Positions 55,040 to 63,966 of a stretch of 64,000 nucleotides of DNA are shown piece by piece (the stretch's first letter is position 1; the number at the start of each line of letters is the position of its first letter). A model generated the notes under the pieces. The model was not told the DNA's origin. It did not search any database and saw only the letters and a list, made by a program, of their open reading frames with translations. The DNA is from Paenibacillus timonensis. GTDB taxonomy: Bacteria; Bacillota; Bacilli; Paenibacillales; Paenibacillaceae. Location: NCBI RefSeq assembly GCF_009725205.1, contig NZ_WNZY01000007.1, positions 124,001-188,000 of the forward strand. The letters run 5' to 3'. The position numbers were made by a program, and so were the translations under genes.

Positions 55040-56836
55040 ATGAAGATTCTCCGCGTTTCGCCAAACCGGTCGCCCCGTTACCTACCGTTCGGCTACAAGC
55101 TGATGCTGACCTACCTTGTTTTTATCCTGATTCCGGTGCTCGCCATCGGTTATTTCTCCCACACTCTTTATCAGGAATCCATCCGCAAGCAAACCCGCAG
55201 CACTATTCAAGGCACGCTGTTGCAAATCCGCGATAACATGGAATACAAAATGGCGGATGTGGAGCGCGTTTCCTCCATGCTATACCACGACTATACACTG
55301 GTGAGGCAACTCCGCAGCTATGAGGAAGGCTGGAGCAGCTATGAACGCACGACAACGGTACTCCAACCGAAGCTCCATATCGCCATGAATGCGACCGGTC
55401 TGAATTTGGCCATGTACGTGTTCCTTGAGAACGATACGCTGCCCGAAGTGTATCACGGTTCATTCCTACAAGAGAACCCGGATGCGCTCGAGGGGCAATA
55501 CAACATCTATCATCTTCAGAGGATTCAGGACAAACCGTGGGTTCTGGAGTTTCCGGAAGAGGAATACGGAGAAACGCTTGTTTGGCGCGAGGTAGAGAGG
55601 GACATGGAGTATGGCCGAATTTCGCTGCTGCGCCGGCTGGTCGACAGCGATAAGCCGCTCGATTTGCAGGTAATCGGCTTCTTGCGACTGAGCGTGCGAA
55701 GCGGCGAGTTGTTCGAAGCACTGGACTACCGCAAAATCGGCGAGGGCAGCCAATTGCTGATTCAAGATGGGGCGGGGAAGACGTTATACGAATCCGGCGG
55801 GATCGAAGAGACCGGCGTTGCCGGAAGTCGGGGGGAATCGGCAGAGTTTTTAACGATCCGCGAGGAGGTCGCAGGTCCGGGATGGGTACTCACGGCCCGG
55901 GTTCCGCTTACGATCATGGAACAGGACTCGACGAAGGTACGTTGGTTCGTGACCCTGATCTGCGTGTTGTGCTTGATCGTGTTTACGTTTGCCGGGATGT
56001 TCATTTCCCGTTATTTTTCGATCCGGGTAACGAAAATCGTGTCGGTTCTGAATGCCTTCCGCGAAGGGGATCTCCATAAACGGATGCGCTACCGGGGGAA
56101 AGATGAGTTTTCCCAGATCGCCTCTGCCCTAAACGAGATGGGGCACAATATCGAACGGCTGATTGAGCAGGTCTATCTGTCCCAATTGGAGAAGAAGGAA
56201 GCCGAACTGGAGACGCTGCAGGCGCAGATCAACCCGCATTTCCTCTATAATACGCTGTCCTCGATCAGCCGGCTCGCCAAGTTCGGGGAGATTGACAAGC
56301 TGCAGCGCATGGTGCTTGATCTGGCGAAGTTCTATCGCTTGTCGCTTAGCGACGGGCGGACCATCATTCCGATTCGCAGCGAGCTGGCCCAGGCGGAGGC
56401 TTACATCAATATCCAGCGAACGAAATTCGGGGAGGCGGTGTCCTTTGGTTTCGAGGTCGACCCGGCGATCCTATCTTTGTCCACGGTCAAGCTAGTCCTG
56501 CAGCCGTTTATCGAAAACGTGTTGGAGCATGCCTGGTTCGGCGATCCGATTCACGTCCGGGTTCAAGGTTATGCGAAAGGGCGGGAAGTTTGCTTCAAAA
56601 TCATCGACGATGGGATCGGCATGCCGCAAGATCGGCTTCGGCAAATTTTCGACTCGGCACCCGGGGCGGAGGCCGGGTTTGGCATACGCAACGTACATAG
56701 CCGCATTCAGTTGCATTTCGGCACGGAGTATGGGGTGAAGATGTTTAGCCGTCCCGGGATCGGCACGACAGTGTTGATCCGGTTCCCGGTAATCCCTTCA
56801 GTCGGGGGGGATCCAGGGGGATTCGCGGGTCTTTGA
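55040..56836 (+). CDS. Sensor histidine kinase (YesM-like)
   Basis: A 598-residue membrane kinase: helix 1 at about 22-44, extracellular domain to about 300, helix 2 at about 302-325, HAMP, then QAQINPHFLYNTLSSISRLAKF with the phospho-acceptor His near residue 400, the N-box LQPFIENVLEHAW and IIDDGIGM. A TTG at 55037 is an alternative start three bases earlier. It partners the response regulator just upstream and probably senses the LplA ligand. Confidence 0.92.
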   Translation: MKILRVSPNRSPRYLPFGYKLMLTYLVFILIPVLAIGYFSHTLYQESIRKQTRSTIQGTLLQIRDNMEYKMADVERVSSMLYHDYTLVRQLRSYEEGWSSYERTTTVLQPKLHIAMNATGLNLAMYVFLENDTLPEVYHGSFLQENPDALEGQYNIYHLQRIQDKPWVLEFPEEEYGETLVWREVERDMEYGRISLLRRLVDSDKPLDLQVIGFLRLSVRSGELFEALDYRKIGEGSQLLIQDGAGKTLYESGGIEETGVAGSRGESAEFLTIREEVAGPGWVLTARVPLTIMEQDSTKVRWFVTLICVLCLIVFTFAGMFISRYFSIRVTKIVSVLNAFREGDLHKRMRYRGKDEFSQIASALNEMGHNIERLIEQVYLSQLEKKEAELETLQAQINPHFLYNTLSSISRLAKFGEIDKLQRMVLDLAKFYRLSLSDGRTIIPIRSELAQAEAYINIQRTKFGEAVSFGFEVDPAILSLSTVKLVLQPFIENVLEHAWFGDPIHVRVQGYAKGREVCFKIIDDGIGMPQDRLRQIFDSAPGAEAGFGIRNVHSRIQLHFGTEYGVKMFSRPGIGTTVLIRFPVIPSVGGDPGGFAGL

Positions 56837-56866
56837 AATGTCAGGCAACACGGAGCCTGTCAAGCC

Positions 56867-56895
56867 TTGACAATTATTTACTTCGCGGGTTTAAT
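56867..56895 (+). promoter_or_regulatory. Sigma-A promoter of the MFS gene
   Basis: TTGACA (56867-56872), a 17-base spacer and TTTAAT (56890-56895) form a near-consensus promoter. Confidence 0.85.
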
Positions 56896-56942
56896 AGGGA
56901 GATAGTTTTGTACAACTCGTGAACAAAGAAGGCGAAAACCGT

Positions 56943-58193
56943 ATGAACGCACATCTCAGAAATATTCACCCTTTATCGTGGACCATCATCGTGGGGACCA
57001 TTTTTGGACGTATGGCTTCGTCCATGAGCATTCCGTTCTTATCCATCTATCTCATCAAGTCCCTTGGAGCGTCCCCGTCCGAAACTGGGATCGTCGTTGC
57101 GGTCAGCTCGCTGATCGGGGTGTTCGCCAGCTTTTACGGAGGGTATATCTCGGACGTCATCGGACGCAAGAGAGTGCTGTACATTTCCATTTTCGGCTGG
57201 GTGCTGGTGTTCATTGGCTTTGGCTTGGCGAATCAAGTGTGGCTCTTTTTTATTATGAATGCCTTAAACGGATTGTGCCGTGCGTTGTTCGAACCGACCT
57301 CCCGGGCATTGTTGGCTGATATCACGCCACAGGAAAGCAAGATGCTGGTATTTAATCTGCGTTACGCAGCGATTAATCTTGGCGTAGTCGTCGGACCGAT
57401 CCTAGGTTTGCAAATGGGGGCTTCGGATTCGGGAATTGCGTTCTATTTCGCCGGTCTCGTCTATCTGGTGTACGGGCTGGTTTTGGTATTCCAGTTTATG
57501 CTGCATAAGGAGATCGGAACGGCGGATCATGGAGCGGGCGAGCGCCTGTCCCTGAAGGGCGCGATGCAGGTGACCGGACAGGACAGGACCTTCTTGTATG
57601 TGCTGGTCGGTATGATTTTCTGCGTGCTTGGGTACGGACATTTCAGCTCGACGTTGGCGCAATACTTAGAGATGACGCCGAGTATCCAGGACGGAGCCAA
57701 GCTGTTTGGCTACATGCTGTCACTGAACGCGGTAGTCGTCCTGGTGGTACAGTTCCCGATCGTCAAGTTCGCCGGCCGCTTCTCGCCGGTTGTGCCGCTG
57801 ATCGCGGGTAATTTGTTCGTCTCCGGCAGCCTGCTGCTGTTCGGCTCGGTACACGCGATCTGGGCGTTCCTGCTAGGCGTCGTCATCTTTACGATCGGCG
57901 AGGTGCTGATGTTTACGATGACTGACGTGCTGGTCGACCGCATTGCCCCGGCATCGCTGCGCGGTACGTATTTCGGCATGTTTGGCTTTAACCAATTAGG
58001 CAATGTGCTCGCGCCGCTGCTGGGCGGCTTCTTATTGGATGCCTTCGGTGCCCCAAAATCCCTGATCATCTTTGGGATCATTGCGTTGACGGCCGCCTTC
58101 GGCGTGCCGTTCCTGCTGCTGGCGAAACGCCATTTAAACGCGCGAGAAGCGGCGGCTGGGAATGGGGAGGTGCAGGCGGGGGTGTCGGGTTGA
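56943..58193 (+). CDS. MFS transporter
   Basis: A 416-residue major facilitator with about 12 helices. Seen: SWTIIVGTIFGRMASSMSIPFLSIYLIKSLGASPSETGIVVAVSSLIGVFASFYGGYISDVIGRKRVLYISI with the DxxGRKR loop, and EPTSRALLADITPQESKMLVFNLRYAAINLGVVVGPILG, the second-half gate of drug-efflux-like families. ATG 56943 is preferred over GTG 56919. The substrate is unknown; export of a drug or metabolite is the usual guess for this group. Confidence 0.9.
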   Translation: MNAHLRNIHPLSWTIIVGTIFGRMASSMSIPFLSIYLIKSLGASPSETGIVVAVSSLIGVFASFYGGYISDVIGRKRVLYISIFGWVLVFIGFGLANQVWLFFIMNALNGLCRALFEPTSRALLADITPQESKMLVFNLRYAAINLGVVVGPILGLQMGASDSGIAFYFAGLVYLVYGLVLVFQFMLHKEIGTADHGAGERLSLKGAMQVTGQDRTFLYVLVGMIFCVLGYGHFSSTLAQYLEMTPSIQDGAKLFGYMLSLNAVVVLVVQFPIVKFAGRFSPVVPLIAGNLFVSGSLLLFGSVHAIWAFLLGVVIFTIGEVLMFTMTDVLVDRIAPASLRGTYFGMFGFNQLGNVLAPLLGGFLLDAFGAPKSLIIFGIIALTAAFGVPFLLLAKRHLNAREAAAGNGEVQAGVSG

Positions 58194-58269
58194 TAAGGTA
58201 ATCAACCCACTGGATTTTCTACCGTTAATAGGGTTCACCAACAATAGCTAAGTCAGGGCACACCAAATA

Positions 58270-58304
58270 ACCGGATCGGGCGATTCACGCCCGGTCCGGT
58301 CTTT
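58270..58304. terminator. Terminator between MFS and ABC permease genes
   Basis: ACCGGATCGGGCG (58270-58282), loop ATTCA and CGCCCGGTCCGGT (58288-58300), then CTTTTG. Lies between convergent genes. Confidence 0.8.
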
Positions 58305-58308
58305 TGTT

Positions 58309-59163
58309 TTATTTGCTTTTACGCGACAAACTCAGTAAGGACAAGCCGAAGAACAACACTGTAGTCGCCAGCAAAATGACGATGCTTAACCAGGACTCGA
58401 CCTGGTAGGAGCCAAAATGATAGACGACGCCCATACTTTCCGTGAACTCCGTCAGTGCCTCGGCGGGGGCCCCGTTGAAGGACACTTCCATCGGATGTTC
58501 CAGCATGACGCTACGAATCAGCACCCCGGCATGGGAGATCGGGAAAATCTTAATGACCCATTGCACCGCCTCGGGCAGGCTGCCCATCGGCACGTAGATG
58601 CCGGTTAGGAAACCGATCAGCGTCCCGATCACCGTGCTGGCTGCCGAGAAGGCGTTCTGACTGCGCAGGAACGTGGTGATGAAGAAGACGATCGAGCTGC
58701 TGGCGAGCACGGATAACACGATGAGTCCAAGCACCTTCAGGATACTGAGCAGCGGCAGTAACTCCCCGTCCAGCATCAGGATGTACAACTCCCCAAGGAT
58801 AAACGTGACTACGCTCATGATGACGCCCACGGAGCAAGCGCTGAGAATATAACCGCCGGTTAGCCGGCTTCTGCGGAGGGGAGAAGTCGTAAAATCCTTG
58901 AGGATCTTACGCGAGCGGTCTTCGACCATGATTCCGAAAGCCCCCATGGTTGAGGTAACGGAGGTGACGGCCAGGATTCCGGCCAGTACCCAACTATTAA
59001 TCAGAACAGACGCCCCTTCGATCACCGGCAGACTGTTTGCGATGGTGTCGCCAAGGAAGACGACATAGAGTCCGAGAATGATGAACACGGCCAGCAAGGA
59101 AAACAATACGGCGGCGCGGTCCCTAAAAAAGATTTTCAAATTTCGGTTTGCGATGCTTAACAT
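58309..59163 (-). CDS. ABC-2 type transporter permease
   Basis: A 284-residue exporter permease with six helices. MLSIANRNLKIFFRDRAAVLFSLLAVFIILGLYVVFLG and the block TMGAFGIMVEDRSRKILKDFTTSPLRRSRLTGGYILS are typical of ABC-2 permeases. Its start overlaps the stop of the ATPase gene by one base. The exported substrate is unknown. Confidence 0.93.
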   Translation of the reverse strand: MLSIANRNLKIFFRDRAAVLFSLLAVFIILGLYVVFLGDTIANSLPVIEGASVLINSWVLAGILAVTSVTSTMGAFGIMVEDRSRKILKDFTTSPLRRSRLTGGYILSACSVGVIMSVVTFILGELYILMLDGELLPLLSILKVLGLIVLSVLASSSIVFFITTFLRSQNAFSAASTVIGTLIGFLTGIYVPMGSLPEAVQWVIKIFPISHAGVLIRSVMLEHPMEVSFNGAPAEALTEFTESMGVVYHFGSYQVESWLSIVILLATTVLFFGLSLLSLSRKSK

Positions 59164-60080
59164 CAGCTTCTGACCTCCGTTCCCGTCAGGTTAATAAAGA
59201 CGTCGTCCATCGTTCCGTTGACGATTTCCAGGTTGGCGAGATTGTCCCGGCACCGGTCTAGGATCCCGAGCGCTTCTAGGGTAGAATTTAGCGCAATACG
59301 GTAGATACCTGCGGCATCCCGTTCGAAGGCAAGGCCCAATTCCTCTAGTAGGGCAGTCAACTTGCCGTCATCCGCTGGCTTAATTCTCAGCATGTCCGAA
59401 GCATACCGGTTCTTAAGTTCCAGCGGCGTACCTTGAGCCAACACTTCACCATGGTCGATGATCGTGATGTAGTCGGCTTGAGCGGCTTCCTCCATATAAT
59501 GGGTGGTCAGGAATACCGTCATGCCCTGTTCTCGCTGCAGCTTGAGGACCATTTCCCACACTCTCTTGCGCGTTTGCGGATCCAATCCGGTTGTTGGCTC
59601 ATCCAGAAACAGCACTTTTGGCGTATGGATTAACGCCCGTGCGATGTCTGCCCGCCGACGCTGCCCGCCGGACAGCTTACCGTAGGGACGCTTTAGAAAT
59701 TCGAAGACACCCGCCGTCTCTGCCGCGACTTCGATCGCCGCTTGGAGTTCCGAACGAGACCGCCCGTAGAATCGGCCCCGGATCTGCAAATTTTCCTCGA
59801 CCGTAAGCAGTGGATCCAGCAGGCTGTCCTGGAACACGATCCCGATGGAAGAACGAATCCGGTCATCGTCCTGTCCCAAGCGATACCCGTCGATGATCAC
59901 CTCGCCGGCGTCCGGCTGAAGCTGGGTGGATATGATGTCGATCGTCGTTGATTTACCTGCTCCGTTAGGACCCAGAAAAGCAAACAAACTTCCTTCCTTC
60001 ACTGTAAAATCCACTTTCTTCACGGCCTCCAGCGAACCAAATGATTTCTTTAGGCCGGTGACCTCAATGATATTCCCCAT
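59163..60080 (-). CDS. ABC transporter ATPase (exporter type)
   Basis: A 305-residue ATPase of the CcmA/DrrA class. Walker A GPNGAGKST, Q-loop region IGIVFQDSLLDPLLTVEENL, signature LSGGQRRRADIARAL, Walker B VLFLDEPTTGLDPQTRKRVWEMV and the His loop TTHYMEEAAQADYI. The C-terminal 80 residues follow the DrrA-type extension. It pairs with the permease in an operon begun by a LytTR regulator and a DUF3021 protein. Confidence 0.95.
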   Translation of the reverse strand: MGNIIEVTGLKKSFGSLEAVKKVDFTVKEGSLFAFLGPNGAGKSTTIDIISTQLQPDAGEVIIDGYRLGQDDDRIRSSIGIVFQDSLLDPLLTVEENLQIRGRFYGRSRSELQAAIEVAAETAGVFEFLKRPYGKLSGGQRRRADIARALIHTPKVLFLDEPTTGLDPQTRKRVWEMVLKLQREQGMTVFLTTHYMEEAAQADYITIIDHGEVLAQGTPLELKNRYASDMLRIKPADDGKLTALLEELGLAFERDAAGIYRIALNSTLEALGILDRCRDNLANLEIVNGTMDDVFINLTGTEVRS

Positions 60081-60103
60081 GCGTTATTCTCCTCCGACTT
60101 CAT

Positions 60104-60511
60104 CTATTTGTTATGTTTGGATTGAATCTGCTGATTAATTTTATCCGCATCCACGCGGTCCTTAATGATCAGAACGCCGTATACAGCAAAATACACCACC
60201 ACCGACATGCCGCTGATCACTGCGAAATTGGGCCAATCCATCGGAAATACGTGAAATAGCCACCCGATGGCAAATACCGAAAACAACACGGTCACGATAT
60301 CAACAAGGATGGATGGCCACAGGCTCTTCCAGGGGATGCGATCGGTAAGCGTCATTAAGAAGGTGATGCATGTCGTCATAGCAAAAATCTGCAAGGCAAT
60401 CAGGGTCGTTAAGGAAGGGAGCAGATCCAGCAGTGACAAACCTGAGAAAATCAAAATAACGAACGTAAACGAGATGCAATCGATCGTGAAGTAGGTTTTA
60501 AATTGGGTCAT
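60104..60511 (-). CDS. DUF3021 family membrane protein
   Basis: A 135-residue protein with four membrane helices (about 8-28, 36-55, 63-88, 95-117) and a polar tail. The size and position, next to a LytTR regulator, are typical of DUF3021. In some LytTR systems such membrane proteins hold the regulator inactive until a signal arrives; that role here is inference from the family and gene order. Confidence 0.85.
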   Translation of the reverse strand: MTQFKTYFTIDCISFTFVILIFSGLSLLDLLPSLTTLIALQIFAMTTCITFLMTLTDRIPWKSLWPSILVDIVTVLFSVFAIGWLFHVFPMDWPNFAVISGMSVVVYFAVYGVLIIKDRVDADKINQQIQSKHNK

Positions 60512-60523
60512 CCTTCAGCCCTC

Positions 60524-60961
60524 CTAAAAATTGAATTTTTCCTTAAATCCCTGCACGTAATGGCGATTTATGACCAGCTTCTCCCCGTTTTGGAGGCGAG
60601 CCTCGAAACGCCCGTTAATTAGGGCTCTCACGCTGGATAACTTCGCAATATTCATAATGCAGCTTTTGCTGATCCGAACGAAATCGGCTTTAGCTAGCTG
60701 CTGCTCCAGCTCGTAAAGCTTCAGGCTGCAATCGTAGACGTCCTTCTCGCAATAAGCAAAAGTCTTGTCGTCGATCGATTCGAAGTAGAAGATATCTTCC
60801 GGTCGCAGGGGATGGACGGCACCGTCCTTTTTGCCCATGATGGAAAAACCATACAACCGTATCTGGGCGATCAGTTTCTCCAAATCGGCGTCGATCAGCT
60901 GGCATTTGATCGTAATTTCTACGTCCTCGTGGTCGAGGGATTGTTCAATAATCAATTTCAA
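60524..60961 (-). CDS. LytTR DNA-binding regulator
   Basis: A 145-residue regulator with a C-terminal LytTR domain: the marker PLRPEDIFYFESIDDKTFAYCEKDVYDCSLKLYELEQQLAKADFVRISKSCIMNIAKLSSVRALINGRFEARLQNGEKLVINRHYVQGFKEKF. The TTG at 60961 behind GAGGAGTGAAACC is the best start (KLIIEQSL); a frame from 61102 lacks a site. No receiver domain is present. It heads the LytTR-DUF3021-ABC operon, and near-repeats upstream look like its own binding sites. Confidence 0.9.
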   Translation of the reverse strand: MKLIIEQSLDHEDVEITIKCQLIDADLEKLIAQIRLYGFSIMGKKDGAVHPLRPEDIFYFESIDDKTFAYCEKDVYDCSLKLYELEQQLAKADFVRISKSCIMNIAKLSSVRALINGRFEARLQNGEKLVINRHYVQGFKEKFNF

Positions 60962-61064
60962 AGGTTTCACTCCTCGGGGTTCGGGGTAAGCCACATCCGC
61001 TGTGAAATGAGTTGGTGAGTTAACCATAGCACGCTGTTTTTTGCATACGCAATACCGTAATCGG

Positions 61065-61096
61065 TAAACTGCATTTGCGGCAGGGTAACCTGCATT
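61065..61096 (-). promoter_or_regulatory. Direct repeats upstream of the LytTR operon
   Basis: GTAAACTGCATT (61065-61076) and GTAACCTGCATT (61085-61096) repeat with one mismatch at 20-base spacing, about two helical turns. LytTR proteins bind such paired repeats, so autoregulation is plausible. They also lie in the shared upstream region of the lipoprotein gene. Confidence 0.55.
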
Positions 61097-61130
61097 CGGC
61101 AACTTGTCTTCGCCCTGCTGGGGCTAGTCT

Positions 61131-61160
61131 GCATAATCGGCCAAGTTCCCTCATAGACAT
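61131..61160 (+). promoter_or_regulatory. Possible sigma-E-like promoter of the LolA-like gene
   Basis: GCATAAT (61131-61137), 14 bases and CATAGACAT (61152-61160) resemble a mother-cell sigma-E promoter (consensus -35 ATA type, -10 CATACAAT). The B. subtilis counterpart ydcC is, as I recall, sigma-E dependent. Confidence 0.35.
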
Positions 61161-61200
61161 GTATCAGTTTAGGAAATCAAACTGCAGAGGGGATGATCTC

Positions 61201-62322
61201 ATGCGCCGTTTCACGTGGATGCTGACCATCGTGATAGCCTTAAGCTTCGTGCTGGCTGCATGCGGGAAAAAGGACGCCGATGGCGTCGTCAAGGATTTGG
61301 ACAAAGTGGTTGCCCAGTTGGCGAGTTATCAAGGTTCAGGCACGATGACGCTTTATACGGGTGACAAGCCTCAGGAGTACAAGGTGGAAGTTTGGTATCA
61401 AAACCCGTCGTTCTACCGGATCGCACTCACGAATGCACAGAAGGACGTCACACAAATCGTGCTCCGCAATGAACAAGGGGTGTTCGTGCTGACGCCAAGC
61501 CTGAACAAGAGCTTCCGCTTCCAAAGCGACTGGCCGGAGAACCAAGGTCAGGTGTATCTGTACCAAACGCTGGCTCGCAGCATTTTGAGCGACAGTTCGC
61601 GGCAATTCGAAAGCGATAAGGAGAACTACATCTTCGAAGTCGCGGCCAATTACAACACCCATGCCTTAGTGCGGCAAAAAATTTGGCTGGCCAAAGATGA
61701 CTATGCGCCGAAGCAAGTGCAGGTATCCGATGCCGAGGCGAAAGTCGTCGTTGAAGTGAAATTCGATAAATTCGACTTCGATGCCAAGTTCGACAAGAAC
61801 TCGTTTGACATGCAGCACAATCTGGATACGGCGGCTCAGGATTCTCAAGGCACGCTGCTGGAAGTCGATGAGAACGGCATGCTCGTGGAGAAGACGCCAA
61901 CTGAGGAGGGCGCAGGCGCTAACGGCGATGCCGCGTCCAGCGAAGCGGATGGCGCGAAAACTCCGGCTACACCGGCTTTAACCGAACCTTTTGGCGTGAT
62001 TATCCCGACTTATCTGCCGGAAGGGGTCTTGTACCAGGATGACAAAGCCGTGGAAGGTGCCGATCGCACGACCGTCATGCTGCGTTATGATGGTACATAT
62101 CAATTTACGCTATCGGAGACGCGTTCCCCGGACCGCACCGCTTCGCTCGTACCGGGCGAACTGGTCGACATGGGCTTTACGTGGGGACTTCTGACCGGCG
62201 ATGCGCTGCGGACCCTCACCTGGACCGTGGACGGGCTGGAATTCCGGATTACCAGCGAGAATTTGCCGGTGACCGAAATGGTTAAAGTCGCCGCATCGAT
62301 GCAGGACCAAACCGGTAAATAA
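61201..62322 (+). CDS. ydcC: LolA-like lipoprotein (YdcC-like)
   Basis: A 373-residue lipoprotein: signal MRRFTWMLTIVIALSFVLAAC, then a LolA/LppX-type beta fold (GTMTLYTGDKPQEYKVEVWYQNPSFYRIALTN, VTQIVLRNEQGVFVLTPSLNKSFRFQSDWPENQ), an Ala/Glu/Thr-rich linker (about 235-265) and a C-terminal DUF4367-like domain. GAGGGGATGATCTC precedes ATG 61201. Position directly before alr and ndoAI matches B. subtilis ydcC. Confidence 0.88.
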   Translation: MRRFTWMLTIVIALSFVLAACGKKDADGVVKDLDKVVAQLASYQGSGTMTLYTGDKPQEYKVEVWYQNPSFYRIALTNAQKDVTQIVLRNEQGVFVLTPSLNKSFRFQSDWPENQGQVYLYQTLARSILSDSSRQFESDKENYIFEVAANYNTHALVRQKIWLAKDDYAPKQVQVSDAEAKVVVEVKFDKFDFDAKFDKNSFDMQHNLDTAAQDSQGTLLEVDENGMLVEKTPTEEGAGANGDAASSEADGAKTPATPALTEPFGVIIPTYLPEGVLYQDDKAVEGADRTTVMLRYDGTYQFTLSETRSPDRTASLVPGELVDMGFTWGLLTGDALRTLTWTVDGLEFRITSENLPVTEMVKVAASMQDQTGK

Positions 62323-62348
62323 AATCAGAACAGGCGGATTGCGGCTGC

Positions 62349-62374
62349 GCCGGCGGGAGACTTCTCCCACCGGC
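62349..62374. repeat. Inverted repeat between ydcC-like and alr genes
   Basis: GCCGGCGGGAGA and TCTCCCACCGGC form a strong hairpin with a short loop. No T-run follows closely, so termination is uncertain. Confidence 0.5.
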
Positions 62375-62538
62375 CCCGACGATTCGCTTCTTTATTCTAT
62401 AGCGAGGTTGTAACTGAAAAAGGCCCTTCTTTCGCAATTGGGTTCTTTTGCAGAATTGACAGTCGCATCCATGAACATTACCATTAGGTTATTGCTCAGA
62501 TATTTGAACTCTCAATCTTTGGAGAAGGTGACCCGAAA

Positions 62539-63720
62539 GTGCAAGTGATGTATCGACCTACCCGTGCGGAAATTGATTTGGACGCGCTGCGCAGCAATTT
62601 CGAGGAATTGCGAAGAAGACAACCGGCGGACATGAAAATGCTGGCATGTGTGAAAGCTAATGCTTATGGGCACGGCGCCGTGCTCGTAGCGAAGGAGTTG
62701 GAACGGATCGGCGCGGATTACCTCAGCGTCGCGTTCCTGGATGAAGCGCTGGAGCTCCGGAAAGCCGGTGTAAAGCTGCCGATTCTGGTGCTCGGGTATA
62801 CGCCGCCCCACGGGGTTCGCGCCGCGTGGGAGCAAGATATCACGCTGAACGTATTCAGCATGGAAGTGCTGGAGGCGATCGAAGCGCTGCATCCCGACGA
62901 ATTCCCGCATAAGCTGAAAGTCCATATCAAGATCGATTCCGGCATGGGCCGCGTCGGACTGCTGCCCGGAGAAGAAGCGGTCGCCTTCATACGCAAGGCC
63001 ACGCAAGCGCCGCAGGTGGAAGTGGAAGGCCTGTTCACTCATTATTCCACGGCGGACGAGGAAGACAAAAGCTATACATTGGAACAATTTCGCCGGTTTC
63101 AGGGTGTGGTGGACGCGCTGCGGGAACATGAAATTCGTATCCCGATCATACATACGGGGAACAGCGCAATCGCCATCGATATGCCGGAACTGTCAGTACA
63201 AATGGTTCGCATCGGCATCGCTTTGTACGGCTTGTATCCGTCCGACGAGGTCCGCCGCGATCAAGTGCGGCTCACCCCGGTTTTATCCTTGAAAACCGAA
63301 ACGGTACGGGTCAAGACGCTGCCGCCTCATTCCGCCATCAGCTATGGAGCGAAATACGTCACCCAGCAGGAGGAGCGCATTGCCACCCTCCCGATCGGGT
63401 ATGCCGATGGATATTCGCGATTGCTGAACGGCAAAGCACAAGTACTGATACGCGGCCGCCGCGTTCCTGTAGCAGGCGTTATTTGTATGGACCAATGTAT
63501 GGTATCGCTTCAAGCTTTGGCTGAGGAAGCCGAAGAAATTCAAGCCGGCGAAGAGGTTGTACTCATCGGCCGGCAAGCCGGCGAGGAAATTACCGCCGGG
63601 GAGCTGGCTTCCGCCATGGGAACGATCCATTACGAGTTGATCTGCATGCTGGCCCACCGAGTGCCCCGGGTATACAGACGGAAGGGTGAACCTGACGTAT
63701 TGCTAAACCCGCTGCTGTGA
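62539..63720 (+). CDS. alr: Alanine racemase
   Basis: Interconverts L- and D-alanine for peptidoglycan synthesis. The PLP lysine is K39 in MLACVKANAYGHGAV, and the second catalytic base Y269 lies in AISYGAKYV. The 393-residue length is standard. The GTG at 62539 has GGAGAAGG upstream at ten bases; an ATG at 62548 is too far from it. It is the middle gene of the ydcC-alr-ndoAI group. Confidence 0.97.
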   Translation: MQVMYRPTRAEIDLDALRSNFEELRRRQPADMKMLACVKANAYGHGAVLVAKELERIGADYLSVAFLDEALELRKAGVKLPILVLGYTPPHGVRAAWEQDITLNVFSMEVLEAIEALHPDEFPHKLKVHIKIDSGMGRVGLLPGEEAVAFIRKATQAPQVEVEGLFTHYSTADEEDKSYTLEQFRRFQGVVDALREHEIRIPIIHTGNSAIAIDMPELSVQMVRIGIALYGLYPSDEVRRDQVRLTPVLSLKTETVRVKTLPPHSAISYGAKYVTQQEERIATLPIGYADGYSRLLNGKAQVLIRGRRVPVAGVICMDQCMVSLQALAEEAEEIQAGEEVVLIGRQAGEEITAGELASAMGTIHYELICMLAHRVPRVYRRKGEPDVLLNPLL

Positions 63721-63966
63721 TAGAATGGAGCGGCAGACAAAATTCTACAAAACTTTTTCCTGAGGGAAGGAATTTATGCCGAGTCTATCGAATACTAAAC
63801 ATGGAAATGATCAGGTATGTACGGCACGAGCGTTTTTGTTTATAATGAAATGCAGCATACTTGATATACTATCGGCATATATTTCTTTTGTATAAATTTC
63901 CTTGAATAATGCTATACTGATATCAGGAAACAGGGTCGAGTAGGTTTTGGGGGTGGAAGTTTTAAG

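Noticed and set aside
63776-63895. 39-codon frame between alr and ndoAI
   Set aside because: It has a fair ribosome site, but no family resemblance and a composition close to random AT-rich DNA.
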